In this document: one piece after another, positions 50,927-59,211 of the stretch
Position numbering within the stretch: the first letter of the stretch is position 1
Layout: every line of letters starts with the position of its first letter
Origin: Ruminococcus sp. Phil11
Lineage (GTDB): Bacteria; Bacillota; Clostridia; Oscillospirales; Ruminococcaceae
DNA: 64,000 nucleotides
Assembly (NCBI GenBank): GCA_001940925.1
Contig: MSGZ01000006.1
Location: 1-64,000, forward strand
Direction: 5' to 3'
Program-made: the position numbers and the translations under genes
The notes under the pieces: model-generated
Databases searched by the model: none
Seen by the model: the letters and a program-made list of their open reading frames with translations, nothing else
Told to the model about the DNA's origin: nothing

Positions 50927-51206
50927 CCGCGTTCATATTATTTTAAGATTTTCCGGACTGTCAATTATCTTGCGGTACGGTGGATTTTTCGCAGGTGCGC
51001 GGAAAAGATGTATGCCTGAAAAATCCGTTAATCATGCGGCTGCTGGCAGAACGGAATCGGTGCGTACCGCAGCCTGACTGTACATATAATAAGAACATAT
51101 TGCAGAGACGGACAACTGCGGCACGGTTCTCGCACGGACCCTGCATGTTCTCGAAATGTACGCAATATCGTTATATTTGAGAGGGAGACTATCAAAGAAG
51201 CCGCCG
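50927..51206. other. Gene-free interval
   Basis: No gene, clear promoter or repeat on either strand. TCAAAGAAGCCGCCG at about 51191 may be a fragment of the dispersed element. Confidence 0.5.
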
Positions 51207-51239
51207 AAAAAAGCCTCCGGCAGCACAAACCGGAGGCTT
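51207..51239 (-). terminator. Terminator of the zinc-ribbon operon
   Basis: AAGCCTCCGG and CCGGAGGCTT pair; six T on the minus strand. Confidence 0.85.
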
Positions 51240-51261
51240 CGTTCATATGCGCTTTCTTGGA

Positions 51262-51657
51262 TCAGAGCAGACCGAGCAGCATCAGGCCGCTGTGAACTGC
51301 CCGCGATTTTTCTATATAGCCCATCATTGTGGGGACGAGGATCATAATGAGTATGATCGTCAGCACAATGCCGATGATCTGCATGATGAGCGTCAGCTTG
51401 GCGTAGTTCTTCGCAGTCGGATCCTTCACCGTGCAGAGCATGATGATCGTGCCGATGATCGGCAGGAACGACAGCAACAGATACCAGCAGAACCAGCCGC
51501 CCGCGGATGTGACCACGCGCTGCTGGGAGATTGGGACATAGCTGTGTGAAGCCGGTGCCGCGCTCACGGGGCTCTTAGAAAGATCCGTGCCGCCGCAGTT
51601 CGGACAGCTCGTATAGTAATCCGGCAGCTCCGCGCCGCAGGAATTGCATCTTGCCAT
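51262..51657 (-). CDS. Zinc-ribbon membrane protein 1
   Basis: 131 residues: an N-terminal zinc ribbon (CNSCGAELPDYYTSCPNCGG), a linker, and two membrane helices (about 55-75 and 90-112) joined by the conserved loop CTVKDPTAKNYAKL. Paralogue of the gene just upstream. Family unknown; zinc-ribbon plus two-helix proteins are common in Clostridia with no set role. CTAGGAGGTAC precedes the start. Second gene of the operon. Confidence 0.82.
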   Translation of the reverse strand: MARCNSCGAELPDYYTSCPNCGGTDLSKSPVSAAPASHSYVPISQQRVVTSAGGWFCWYLLLSFLPIIGTIIMLCTVKDPTAKNYAKLTLIMQIIGIVLTIILIMILVPTMMGYIEKSRAVHSGLMLLGLL

Positions 51658-51703
51658 AACAGTACCTCCTAGATAACCGTTCGTTTGTCAAATGTTGTCT
51701 TGT

Positions 51704-52057
51704 TCACATATTGGCGATCGAGCTCATCATTCCTACCGCAAACGCGATAATATAGAACACGATTGCAACGATCTGCATGATCAGAAACACCTTGGCTGCA
51801 TTCTTCGCAGACGGATCCTTGACCGTGCAGAACATGATGATCGTGCCGATGAGCGGCAGAAAGCCGATCAGCAGGCTCCAGAGGAACCACTGTCCGACCG
51901 ATGTGACCGGCTCTTCAGCAGTATACATCGGCGCGGAAGAATATCCCGAGGGCGGTGCGGCGGTCTGTGCGCGTGCAGCGGAAAGCTGCGTTCCGCAGTT
52001 CGGGCACTGCGTATAGTAGTCCGGATTCTGAGATCCGCAGCGCGGGCATGTGAGCAT
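51704..52057 (-). CDS. Zinc-ribbon membrane protein 2
   Basis: 117 residues: zinc ribbon (CPRCGSQNPDYYTQCPNCGT), Ser/Ala/Pro linker, two membrane helices and the loop CTVKDPSAKNAAKV, nearly the same as in protein 1. Tandem duplication with moderate divergence. ATAAGGAGGTC precedes the start; first gene of the operon, 46 bases before the other. Confidence 0.82.
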   Translation of the reverse strand: MLTCPRCGSQNPDYYTQCPNCGTQLSAARAQTAAPPSGYSSAPMYTAEEPVTSVGQWFLWSLLIGFLPLIGTIIMFCTVKDPSAKNAAKVFLIMQIVAIVFYIIAFAVGMMSSIANM

Positions 52058-52140
52058 AATATGACCTCCTTATCAGTCGCAAAAGCTCCGAATGGTATGG
52101 AACGGAGTGATTCTTCCCTGTCATCGGAAGAATTGAGGAT

Positions 52141-52169
52141 ATTATAACATATTCCGGAAAAAAAAGCAA
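52141..52169 (-). promoter_or_regulatory. Promoter of the zinc-ribbon operon
   Basis: Minus strand: TTGCTT (52169-52164), 17 bases, TATAAT (52146-52141). Confidence 0.75.
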
Positions 52170-52289
52170 GTTTTTCAATGTTACCGATTTTCACAAAAAA
52201 TCAGCCCGTTCCTTGTGCATTCCGTATGACCGCATCCGGCAGGTTTTCATGAAAATTTCGTGAGAAGGCAAAAAAATCGAAAAAGGGTA

Positions 52290-52318
52290 TGGACATTTAC
52301 GAAAAAATCATGTATAAT
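52290..52318 (+). promoter_or_regulatory. Promoter of the PrsA-like lipoprotein gene
   Basis: TGGACA, 17 bases, TATAAT. Confidence 0.75.
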
Positions 52319-52378
52319 AGCAATGTATCGGGTTTTTTCAGAAATCTACCCAGAATTTGAAGGAGGCTCTTTATACCT

Positions 52379-53833
52379 ATGAATTTTATCAGAAAAGCCG
52401 CGGCGGCAGCACTGGCACTCTGCACAGTCCTGAGCTGCACCGGCTGCGGTGAGCGGACAGCCAATGTGATGCAGGTCAGCGGCTCCGACGTCCGTGCCGG
52501 CATTTACCTCTATTATGCGACCAGTGCTTACGGCGAAGCGATCGAGGTCATGCGCAAGGACGGCGAGAAGTTCGAGGACGTGGTCGATTCGAAGGATTAC
52601 AGGAAGATTCTTTCCAAGGCCGATATCGACGGCATCAAGGCGGAGCAGTGGATCGAAAACAAGGCGGTCGAGCACTGCGAGACCTTCATGGCGATCGAGA
52701 AGGAATTTGAGGCACTCGGCCTTTCGCTCAGCGGCGAGCAGCTCGCGGCGGCGGAAAGCAGCGCAGAGACCAGCATGAAGTATTACGGCGAGTTCTTCCA
52801 CGATGCCGGCATCGGCAAGGAGTCCGTCAAGGACATCGTGCTGAATACCTACAAGCAGGACGCTGTCTGGGAGGCCTACTACGGCAAGGACGGCAAGGAG
52901 AACATCCAGGAGCAGGAGCTCTACGACCATTATAAGGACAATCACTTCCGCATCAAGTACATCGAAATGCCGCTCAAGGACGGCGAGGGCAATCTGCTCA
53001 AGGCCGACGGCAAGGCGGAGATCGAGAAGATGGCGAACGATTACCTCAAGCGGCTCGGCAAGAAAAAGACCGAGGCCGAGAAGATGGAGGAGTTCGATTA
53101 TCTGATCGACGAGCACAAGGCGTATGTGACCTCGCTCTCCGAGGCAGCGGTCACCACGACCGACGAGAACGGCAAGACGATCACCACACCGACCACCGCA
53201 AAGGTCACGACCGTCGATGAGGAAAAGGCGACCACTGAAAAGGAGGCCGTTACCACCGCACCGGCTGAGGAAGATGAGAACGCAGAGCCGGAAACCGACG
53301 AGAACGGCGAAGCAGTCACGACTGCGGAGGTCACCACGCAGACGACTGCAACGACCGAGACCACCACGACCACGACTGTCTCCGGCCTCGGCTACGACAC
53401 CGCAAATGAGCGCGTGCTTGCAGTCAGCACCTCCGCGAAGGAGGAGGACAAGAAGGACGACGAGACCAAGACAGAGCCGACCTATACGCCCTGCGAAAAG
53501 GTCTATAACTGGGCGGTCGATCCGAATACCAAGTACATGGAGCCGACGCTCATCAAGGATGAGGAATGCTACTATGTGGTCGTCAAAATGGATATCGAGG
53601 ACCGCATGACTGATGATGACCTGTGGACAAGCAGCGCGATCGAGAACGTCCGTCAGGAAATGTACTACGACAAGTTCCTTGAGAAGCTGGACAAGATCGC
53701 AAAGGATCTGCCGGTCACCCGCAACGAAAGCGCGTTCCGCCGCTATAAGGTGCTGGACATTGACTATGTGACCTATCAGAATGCTCTGATGAGTGCATAT
53801 TCCAGCATGTACGGCAATTACTTCGGCGGCTGA
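52379..53833 (+). CDS. PrsA/SurA-like lipoprotein with Thr-rich insertion
   Basis: 484 residues. Lipoprotein signal with SCTGC, then a SurA_N/PrsA-like helical chaperone region (about 30-260; GSDVRAGIYLYYATSAYGEA, YYGKDGKENIQEQELYDHY). Where a parvulin isomerase domain might follow there is a Thr/Glu-rich low-complexity stretch (about 255-345, TTAEVTTQTTATTETTTTTT), then another folded part (about 370-484). It probably helps fold secreted proteins at the outer face of the membrane; isomerase activity is doubtful. GAAGGAGG lies 12 bases before the start. Confidence 0.75.
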   Translation: MNFIRKAAAAALALCTVLSCTGCGERTANVMQVSGSDVRAGIYLYYATSAYGEAIEVMRKDGEKFEDVVDSKDYRKILSKADIDGIKAEQWIENKAVEHCETFMAIEKEFEALGLSLSGEQLAAAESSAETSMKYYGEFFHDAGIGKESVKDIVLNTYKQDAVWEAYYGKDGKENIQEQELYDHYKDNHFRIKYIEMPLKDGEGNLLKADGKAEIEKMANDYLKRLGKKKTEAEKMEEFDYLIDEHKAYVTSLSEAAVTTTDENGKTITTPTTAKVTTVDEEKATTEKEAVTTAPAEEDENAEPETDENGEAVTTAEVTTQTTATTETTTTTTVSGLGYDTANERVLAVSTSAKEEDKKDDETKTEPTYTPCEKVYNWAVDPNTKYMEPTLIKDEECYYVVVKMDIEDRMTDDDLWTSSAIENVRQEMYYDKFLEKLDKIAKDLPVTRNESAFRRYKVLDIDYVTYQNALMSAYSSMYGNYFGG

Positions 53834-53849
53834 TCCGAAACGGCAAAAC

Positions 53850-53886
53850 AGGCAGGGGCATAAACCGAATGTCCCTGCCTTTGTTG
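53850..53886 (+). terminator. Terminator of the PrsA-like gene
   Basis: AGGCAGGGGCAT and ATGTCCCTGCCT pair; TTGTTGT follows. Confidence 0.8.
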
Positions 53887-53915
53887 TATACTCCGGAATA
53901 GAAAGGATGATCGAA

Positions 53916-54590
53916 ATGTCTGAATACTCTGCACACGAACCGATGAACGAACAGCTTGTCATGAAGCTGGAGCGTACCGTCAAGGCTCTGCGCGAAAACC
54001 GCATGGATGCCTGCTGGGTCAGAACGAAGGCGGATGCGCTCGCAAAGGTGAAGGAGCTGCTGCCGAAGGGCGCGGTCGTCTCGAACGGCGGCTCGATGAC
54101 GCTCAGCGAATGCGGCATCATGGATCTGCTGCGCTCGGGCGATTATGAGTTCCTTGACCGTGCTGCCGTCCCGCAGGAGGAGCTGCCCAAGCTGTTCCGG
54201 AAGGTCTTTTCCGCGGACGCTTATCTGATGAGCAGCAATGCCGTGACGGAGCAGGGCGAGCTCTATAATGTGGACGGCAACGGAAACCGCGTATCTGCGC
54301 TGATCTTCGGGCCGGAAAGCGTCATCGTCGTGGCGGGCGCGAACAAGATCGTGCCGGATATCCCCTCTGCGGTGCAGCGGGTCAAGCGGCTGGCGGCACC
54401 GGTCAATGCGATGCGTCTGCATCAGGATACGCCGTGTGCGAAATGCGGTACCTGCGCCGGCATCAAAGGCGATTTTGCTGCGGGATGTAAGGCGGAGCAG
54501 CGCATCTGCTGTTCGTATGTCGTGTCCGGCTATCAGCGTTTCCCGAACCGCATCAAGGTCATTCTGGTCGCGGAAAATCTCGGCTACTGA
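53916..54590 (+). CDS. LUD domain protein (LutC/YkgG family)
   Basis: 224 residues starting MSEYSAHEPMNEQLVMKLER. The LUD domain shows GAVVSNGGSMTLSECGI, DAYLMSSNAVTEQGELYNVD, GNRVSALIFGPESVIVVAG and a Cys group at the end (CAKCGTCAGIKGD, CKAEQRICC). Family members take part in lactate or other organic acid oxidation with LutA/LutB; no such genes are near, so this is a stand-alone member of unknown substrate. GAAAGGATGATCGAA precedes the start. Confidence 0.88.
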   Translation: MSEYSAHEPMNEQLVMKLERTVKALRENRMDACWVRTKADALAKVKELLPKGAVVSNGGSMTLSECGIMDLLRSGDYEFLDRAAVPQEELPKLFRKVFSADAYLMSSNAVTEQGELYNVDGNGNRVSALIFGPESVIVVAGANKIVPDIPSAVQRVKRLAAPVNAMRLHQDTPCAKCGTCAGIKGDFAAGCKAEQRICCSYVVSGYQRFPNRIKVILVAENLGY

Positions 54591-54604
54591 CAGGAGGGAA
54601 TCAT

Positions 54605-55102
54605 ATGGAACCGAAATATGCCGAAAACATCATTGCGGGCGTGCTGTTCAAGAAGAAATTTCAGTGGTATCTGACGGACAAGTCGATCTGGAAGCTGGAT
54701 TACCGCAGGCTGTACGATGACTGGCACCTGACCTATCAGAACCGCGGGAAATCCGATCTGGATTTTGTGAGGGAGGTCGGATCGTTCGGGGAATTTCTGT
54801 CCACGCGCTTCCGCATCCCGGTCGTTGACCGCGACACCGCAAAGGATTTTCTGAAGCAGCTTCGCGACAATGCGATCTCCGGAGGCGAGCTGGCGTATCA
54901 GTTTATCCGTGCGGAACATGAGGAGCAGCGTCGTGCACTGGTGCCGGTGTTCTTCGTGGATTTTGACAACAAGCGGTTCTTTTCGCAGTTCCCGGAGAAG
55001 GATAATTTTGAGCAGTATGCGCCGGAGGGCTGGCAGAGTGCCTATGCGGATTTCACTGCATACATCCCCGCCGCCGAACGCTACTGGATCGAGCCGGTGT
55101 AA
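54605..55102 (+). CDS. Hypothetical 165-residue cytosolic protein
   Basis: Not recognised. Aromatic-rich, no signal or membrane segment (FKKKFQWYLTDKSIWKLDYR; VPVFFVDFDNKRFFSQFPEK). It is followed by a dispersed element and lies 14 bases after the LUD gene behind CAGGAGGG, so it is likely co-transcribed. Confidence 0.75.
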   Translation: MEPKYAENIIAGVLFKKKFQWYLTDKSIWKLDYRRLYDDWHLTYQNRGKSDLDFVREVGSFGEFLSTRFRIPVVDRDTAKDFLKQLRDNAISGGELAYQFIRAEHEEQRRALVPVFFVDFDNKRFFSQFPEKDNFEQYAPEGWQSAYADFTAYIPAAERYWIEPV

Positions 55103-55133
55103 TGCGGTATCGCTTCGCGATGATCAGTAATGG

Positions 55134-55297
55134 GGCCCCGGGCGGGCAGTGCCCGCTGCCGTTTCCCTCCGGCGGGGAGCCCCCGCCGGCATTTCCCTCC
55201 GGGGGCGGTGAGCGGAGCTCTCCCCGGAAGCGAAATACACGCCGCTGACGCGGCTTCTCCGGTGTTCCTTCTCCCAACACTGAAGCCCGCCGACAGC
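55134..55297 (-). repeat. Dispersed intergenic element, reverse, two hairpin modules
   Basis: Hairpins GCGGGC-AGT-GCCCGC (55142-55156) and GGCGGGG-AGC-CCCCGCC (55171-55187), each followed by TTTCCCTCCG, then the reverse core (GGGGGCGGTGAGCGGAGCTC, CGCCGCTGACGCGGCTTC, CCAACACTGAAGCCCGCCG). Confidence 0.82.
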
Positions 55298-55317
55298 AAA
55301 AATGAAAATCATCCAAA

Positions 55318-55345
55318 CGGGCACCGGCTGAACCGTCGGTGCCCG
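55318..55345. repeat. Inverted repeat CGGGCACCG
   Basis: CGGGCACCG and CGGTGCCCG with a loop of 10 bases; no T-tract, so only a weak terminator candidate. Confidence 0.4.
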
Positions 55346-55477
55346 AATCATACTGCAAAAAAATTTTTCCGCAGTGCGCGAAAACCGAATCCCCGATCGT
55401 GTTATGGGTGAAGCGCGGTCAAACACCGCAATTCACGGCAGCGCGCGCCGAAATCAGATACAGGAGGTGAATCCCGC

Positions 55478-56053
55478 ATGGAACCGTTCAGTTTGGAAGA
55501 ACTGATGCTCCGGCATTACAACACATTACTGCGCCTTGCGATCCAGCACACCGGAAACCGCGCCGAGGCAGAGGATATCGTGCAGGACACCTTCCTGAAG
55601 CTGCTCGAATCCGGAAAGACCTTCCGCGACGATGAGCACGCAAAGGCATTCCTGATCCGGTCGGCGATCAACCGCTGCAAAGACTATCAGAAATCAGCAC
55701 GCAGAACCCGCAATGTCGCGCTCAGTGATACGGCAGAGCATCTGCTCCCCGCGGACAGCGGCGGGTTCACGGACGAAATCACGCAGACAATCCTCGACGC
55801 AATGCAGCAGCTCCGGCCGGATTTCCGGAATGTGATCTATCTATACTACTACGAAGAATATTCGATCAGGGAAATCGCTGCGATCCTGCACAAGAGCAGC
55901 AACACGGTCAGCTCATGGCTGACAAGGGCGAAAAATCAGCTGAAAGGAGTTTTGCAGAATGAACAGAACGACTTATCAAAGAGCAATGCAGCAGATTTCC
56001 GCACCGGAGGAGGAAATCCGCATGAAAACACAGCAGATTCAGGCTCGGTTTGA
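55478..56053 (+). CDS. ECF-type RNA polymerase sigma factor
   Basis: 191 residues. Region 2 (LAIQHTGNRAEAEDIVQDTF, KAFLIRSAINRCKDYQKS) and region 4 (LRPDFRNVIYLYYYEEYSI, AAILHKSSNTVSSWLTRAK) are complete. ACAGGAGGTGAATCCC precedes the start. The last 32 codons (after NQLKGVLQ) overlap the anti-sigma gene in another frame by 95 bases, longer than the usual short overlap; the extra tail is probably a by-product of that overlap. Confidence 0.92.
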   Translation: MEPFSLEELMLRHYNTLLRLAIQHTGNRAEAEDIVQDTFLKLLESGKTFRDDEHAKAFLIRSAINRCKDYQKSARRTRNVALSDTAEHLLPADSGGFTDEITQTILDAMQQLRPDFRNVIYLYYYEEYSIREIAAILHKSSNTVSSWLTRAKNQLKGVLQNEQNDLSKSNAADFRTGGGNPHENTADSGSV

Positions 56054-57125
56054 GGAACAGTCACTTCACGGCAGACGGAAACGCACCGGCAGACGGATCA
56101 TCGGCGTGATTGCCGCGGCAGCAGCCGCAGTGATGATCGGCGGGACAGTGACGGTCGGGGCACGCAACGACTGGAATTACAGCGGTCTTATGAACCGTTA
56201 CTTTTCCGAATGGTTCGGCAGAGAATACGATTACAGCTTTGACGGACAGGGCATCGACATCAACGACACGTTTGTCACGGAAAACTATGAGCTGACCGTC
56301 AAATCCGCCGTCTTCAATGCGTCCTCGTATTATGTTTTCTATGAGCTCCGGTTCAGCGATGCACTTCAGGCACAGATCGACGCGGCGGGCAGCAATGCGG
56401 CACAGCAGATCTGGCCGTTCGCCATGCTGCTCGGAAAGGATGAGGAGGTTAAGCGCGACCGGATCCAGAGCTTCTCCGGCCATTGCAGCGCGGAACGGAA
56501 TGCGGAGGGCGTATATGAAATCTCAGCGGAATATCCGTTCCTGCAATACGGCGGAAAACCGTTCACCGAGGATATTTCCGGGCTGAAGCTGGCAGTCTCG
56601 CCGGGCATCATCTGTCTCACGGTCTGCACGGACGGAATCAACAGGGATATGCTGCTCGAAGACCGTCCCGACGAGGATTCCCCTCCGGATATCCGCACCT
56701 ACAGTCTTGAAACGGTCAAAGCCGCACCGGAGGTCAGAAAAGAAACACCGGTCACGCTGGATATCACATCGGTCGTGCCGGATGCGCCCGCAAAGCCCTT
56801 TACGTTTGATTCGCTCACCGTTTCGGAGACTGCACTTGTCCTGAAGTATTCGTCTCTCCATGCACCAGAAGCGCAGAAGCTTCAGAACGATCAGGTCAGC
56901 ATCTGTACGTTCAACGAATTTTTCCGTGAGTGCGAGGTCACGCTGAACTGCGGCTTCGGCAAAAAACAGCGCTTTCAGGTGTCCAGATGCAGCCCGGATG
57001 TCATGCTGAATTGCTACAGCTTAGCCATTGATTACGCATCCGTGGAGATCATATTCCCGGAGCCGGTCACTCTTGACGGGCTGAAAGAGATCCGCATCAA
57101 CGGCCAGCGCATCCCTTTGAACTGA
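55959..57125 (+). CDS. DUF4179-type membrane anti-sigma factor
   Basis: 388 residues. A cytosolic N-terminus (about 1-45) with RTTYQRAMQQISAPEEEI, one membrane helix (about 47-68, IIGVIAAAAAAVMIGGTVTV), and an extracellular DUF4179-like beta domain (NRYFSEWFGREYDYSFDGQG, TFVTENYELTVKSAVFNAS). Such proteins pair with ECF sigma factors in Clostridia and release them upon an envelope signal. GAAAGGAGTTTTGC precedes the start, inside the sigma gene. Confidence 0.88.
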   Translation: MNRTTYQRAMQQISAPEEEIRMKTQQIQARFEEQSLHGRRKRTGRRIIGVIAAAAAAVMIGGTVTVGARNDWNYSGLMNRYFSEWFGREYDYSFDGQGIDINDTFVTENYELTVKSAVFNASSYYVFYELRFSDALQAQIDAAGSNAAQQIWPFAMLLGKDEEVKRDRIQSFSGHCSAERNAEGVYEISAEYPFLQYGGKPFTEDISGLKLAVSPGIICLTVCTDGINRDMLLEDRPDEDSPPDIRTYSLETVKAAPEVRKETPVTLDITSVVPDAPAKPFTFDSLTVSETALVLKYSSLHAPEAQKLQNDQVSICTFNEFFRECEVTLNCGFGKKQRFQVSRCSPDVMLNCYSLAIDYASVEIIFPEPVTLDGLKEIRINGQRIPLN

Positions 57126-57134
57126 ATCCGGCCT

Positions 57135-57178
57135 AAACGGCTGTATCTTCTGCAAACGCAGGGGTACAGCCGTTTTAC
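57135..57178 (+). terminator. Terminator of the sigma/anti-sigma operon
   Basis: AAACGGCTGTA and TACAGCCGTTTT pair; ACTGTTTT follows. Confidence 0.85.
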
Positions 57179-57180
57179 TG

Positions 57181-57399
57181 TTTTATTATCACATTGAACT
57201 GTCCGATTGTATCCTGATCGGTCGTGTTACCGATTTGTAACCTCTTAGCGCACGTAAATTCGTGATTTTTGGCGGTCTTACCAAAAACGGATTCCGTTTT
57301 TGTGCTGACTGCACAAGAATTTCCCGCAAAAATTGGAAAAAGTATTCGCGTAACAGTCAATTTTGCCAATCGGATGCGCCTTCATAAAATCTTCAAAGG
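57181..57399. other. Gene-free AT-rich interval
   Basis: No convincing frame, promoter or repeat on either strand, apart from scattered short inverted repeats such as GTTAC/GTAAC around 57227. Confidence 0.5.
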
Positions 57400-57428
57400 T
57401 TGACAAATTGATTACACCGTGCTATAAT
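57400..57428 (+). promoter_or_regulatory. Consensus promoter of the papain-like dockerin gene
   Basis: TTGACA, 17 bases, TATAAT; leader about 165 bases with the inverted repeat TCCG/CGGA near its start. Confidence 0.88.
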
Positions 57429-57600
57429 GGCAATACGCTCCGACACGTTCCGGAGACGCATCTGCGATAAAAACACAACGGTTTTGCAAAAAGCTTACAC
57501 AGAAAAGAAAACGCATAACAAAAGAAAAAAAGGGAAACCCGGGAAGGCCTGTGCTCGCCCACACCACATCCACACACGGAAAGAGAAGGTAACCCACCCC

Positions 57601-59127
57601 ATGAGAGAACAACTGAAACGGCTCATCTCAGCGGCAGCCGCGATCTGTCTGCTGCCGGGCATGACAGCCGCGCCGTATTCCGGCGTGCCGTGTTATGCTT
57701 TGACCGTATCCGCAGCCGCCGCAAGTGCTGCGCAGTACGGTCAGTCCGCTGCATTCGCAGAGGCGGTGCAGCGCATTGAGGAAGGTGCCTGCGGGCTCTA
57801 TACCGACAGAGACGGCACTCTGCCGGAGCAGCCGCTCGCGGTCGGCACCGCGCTCAACAAGTACCAGACCTATTTCGTCAGAACGACGAACGGCGGCGGC
57901 TGGAACGGCCGTCAGTGCTACATCTATTCGCAGGGTGTTTACAGCCAGCTGTTTGACGCGCTGCCGTGCAACGGACAGTATGATTCCGAATCAACACGCA
58001 CCGTCCTGCAGGGGCCTGCAGAGATCACGCCGCAGGTGCTTTCCGAACATCATGTCATGCCGGGTGCTTATCTGCGCACGACTGTGAACGAGGACGGCAG
58101 CTTCAACGGCGGTGCAGGTCACTCGCTCATCATTCTCGGCTATGATGCAGAGCAGATCACCGTGCTGGAGGGCAATGCCGACGGCTGGGGCGCGATCACG
58201 GAATCGACAATCAGCTATGAGGAATTTGCGCACCGGTTCACAACAGGCTGCAAGCCGACGCCGAGAACCGTCACGCATATCATCCAGCCGGATGAATCGG
58301 TTTATCTGGCACGCTACGGCATGTGTTATTCCGATCTGCCGGAGATCCCGCCCGCACCCGCACCGGAAGAACCGGCCGGAACGGAACCGGAGTTCTCCGA
58401 GCCGTGTACACCGGACGCCGATCACCCCGCCCCGTCTGTGATCCGGGAATATGTCCCGCAGACAGAGCCGGCAGTCACCGCAGCGGAAACAACGGCCGCA
58501 GCATCCGTGACAGAGGCCGTCACGGTGACAGAAGCGACGACGACCGTCACGGAAGCCGCAGAGACTGCACCGGAAACAGCTGCAGCTGTATATCAGCAGC
58601 CGCTGACCGCTTCGGAGCCTGCTCTGATGATGCCGCCCGCATATACGGCGGAGCCGATCCGTGTTTCCAGAAAGAGCACGCAGATCGCGCTGTTCCTGCC
58701 GGATGCACGGAGCTTCAGATGGAGCAGCAGTGACCCGGCTGTCGCACAGGTCGATGAGACCGGCAAGGTCACGGTCCGCGGAAACGGCAATGCGGTCATT
58801 ACCGCATCGCGTGAGGAAACCAGATATGAATTCCCGGTCTGTGCGCAGCTCGTCAGCTGGACAGAGCTCGGCGACATCAACATGGACGGCTCGCCTGATC
58901 CGGGCGATGCGAACATTGCCCTTGCGATGTATGTCGAATCGCTGGTCGGCAACACCGGCCGCGCCGCACTGACAGAGGAGCAGTTCGCCCGCGCAGATGT
59001 CGATGACAACGGCGTCATCAGTATTGAGGACGCGCAGAACATTCTGCTGTTCTATGTGGAATACACGCTTTCCGGCAACGGAAAGAGCCCGATGGAAACA
59101 TGGGCAAAGCTGCTGAATCTGGAATAA
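57601..59127 (+). CDS. Secreted papain-like (NlpC/CHAP-type) protein with Big2 and dockerin modules
   Basis: 508 residues. Signal peptide (MREQLKRLISAAAAICLLPG), then a domain (about 40-245) with a candidate nucleophile in GRQCYIYSQGVYSQLFD and a His in GAGHSLIILGYD, i.e. a papain-like amidase or peptidase plan. A Pro/Thr/Glu linker (about 250-345, TEAVTVTEATTTVTEAA) precedes a Big2 Ig-like domain (WSSSDPAVAQVDETGKVTV) and a C-terminal dockerin (DINMDGSPDPGDAN; DVDDNGVISIEDAQNILLFY). It likely cuts peptides or murein at a cohesin-bearing surface complex. AAGAGAAGG precedes the start. Distantly like the 45607 paralogue. Confidence 0.8.
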   Translation: MREQLKRLISAAAAICLLPGMTAAPYSGVPCYALTVSAAAASAAQYGQSAAFAEAVQRIEEGACGLYTDRDGTLPEQPLAVGTALNKYQTYFVRTTNGGGWNGRQCYIYSQGVYSQLFDALPCNGQYDSESTRTVLQGPAEITPQVLSEHHVMPGAYLRTTVNEDGSFNGGAGHSLIILGYDAEQITVLEGNADGWGAITESTISYEEFAHRFTTGCKPTPRTVTHIIQPDESVYLARYGMCYSDLPEIPPAPAPEEPAGTEPEFSEPCTPDADHPAPSVIREYVPQTEPAVTAAETTAAASVTEAVTVTEATTTVTEAAETAPETAAAVYQQPLTASEPALMMPPAYTAEPIRVSRKSTQIALFLPDARSFRWSSSDPAVAQVDETGKVTVRGNGNAVITASREETRYEFPVCAQLVSWTELGDINMDGSPDPGDANIALAMYVESLVGNTGRAALTEEQFARADVDDNGVISIEDAQNILLFYVEYTLSGNGKSPMETWAKLLNLE

Positions 59128-59141
59128 TCAGATCATACAAG

Positions 59142-59182
59142 AATCGCCTGCACAGCTCGTGCGCTGATGCAGGCGATTTTGT
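59142..59182 (+). terminator. Terminator between the dockerin gene and recQ
   Basis: AATCGCCTGCA and TGCAGGCGATTTT pair across a 15-base loop. recQ begins 30 bases later and may be read through. Confidence 0.85.
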
Positions 59183-59211
59183 CATGCACAGAAAAGGAAG
59201 TATTACAGAAT

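Noticed and set aside
50568-51077. Plus-strand frame of 169 codons in the 50.6-51.1 kb gap
   Set aside because: No ribosome site, no recognisable domain, base pattern dominated by hairpins; it overlaps the candidate minus-strand RNA.
57206-57260. Riboswitch-like inverted repeats before the 57.6 kb gene
   Set aside because: The short stems (GTTAC/GTAAC) lie upstream of the promoter at 57400 and match no riboswitch I know.
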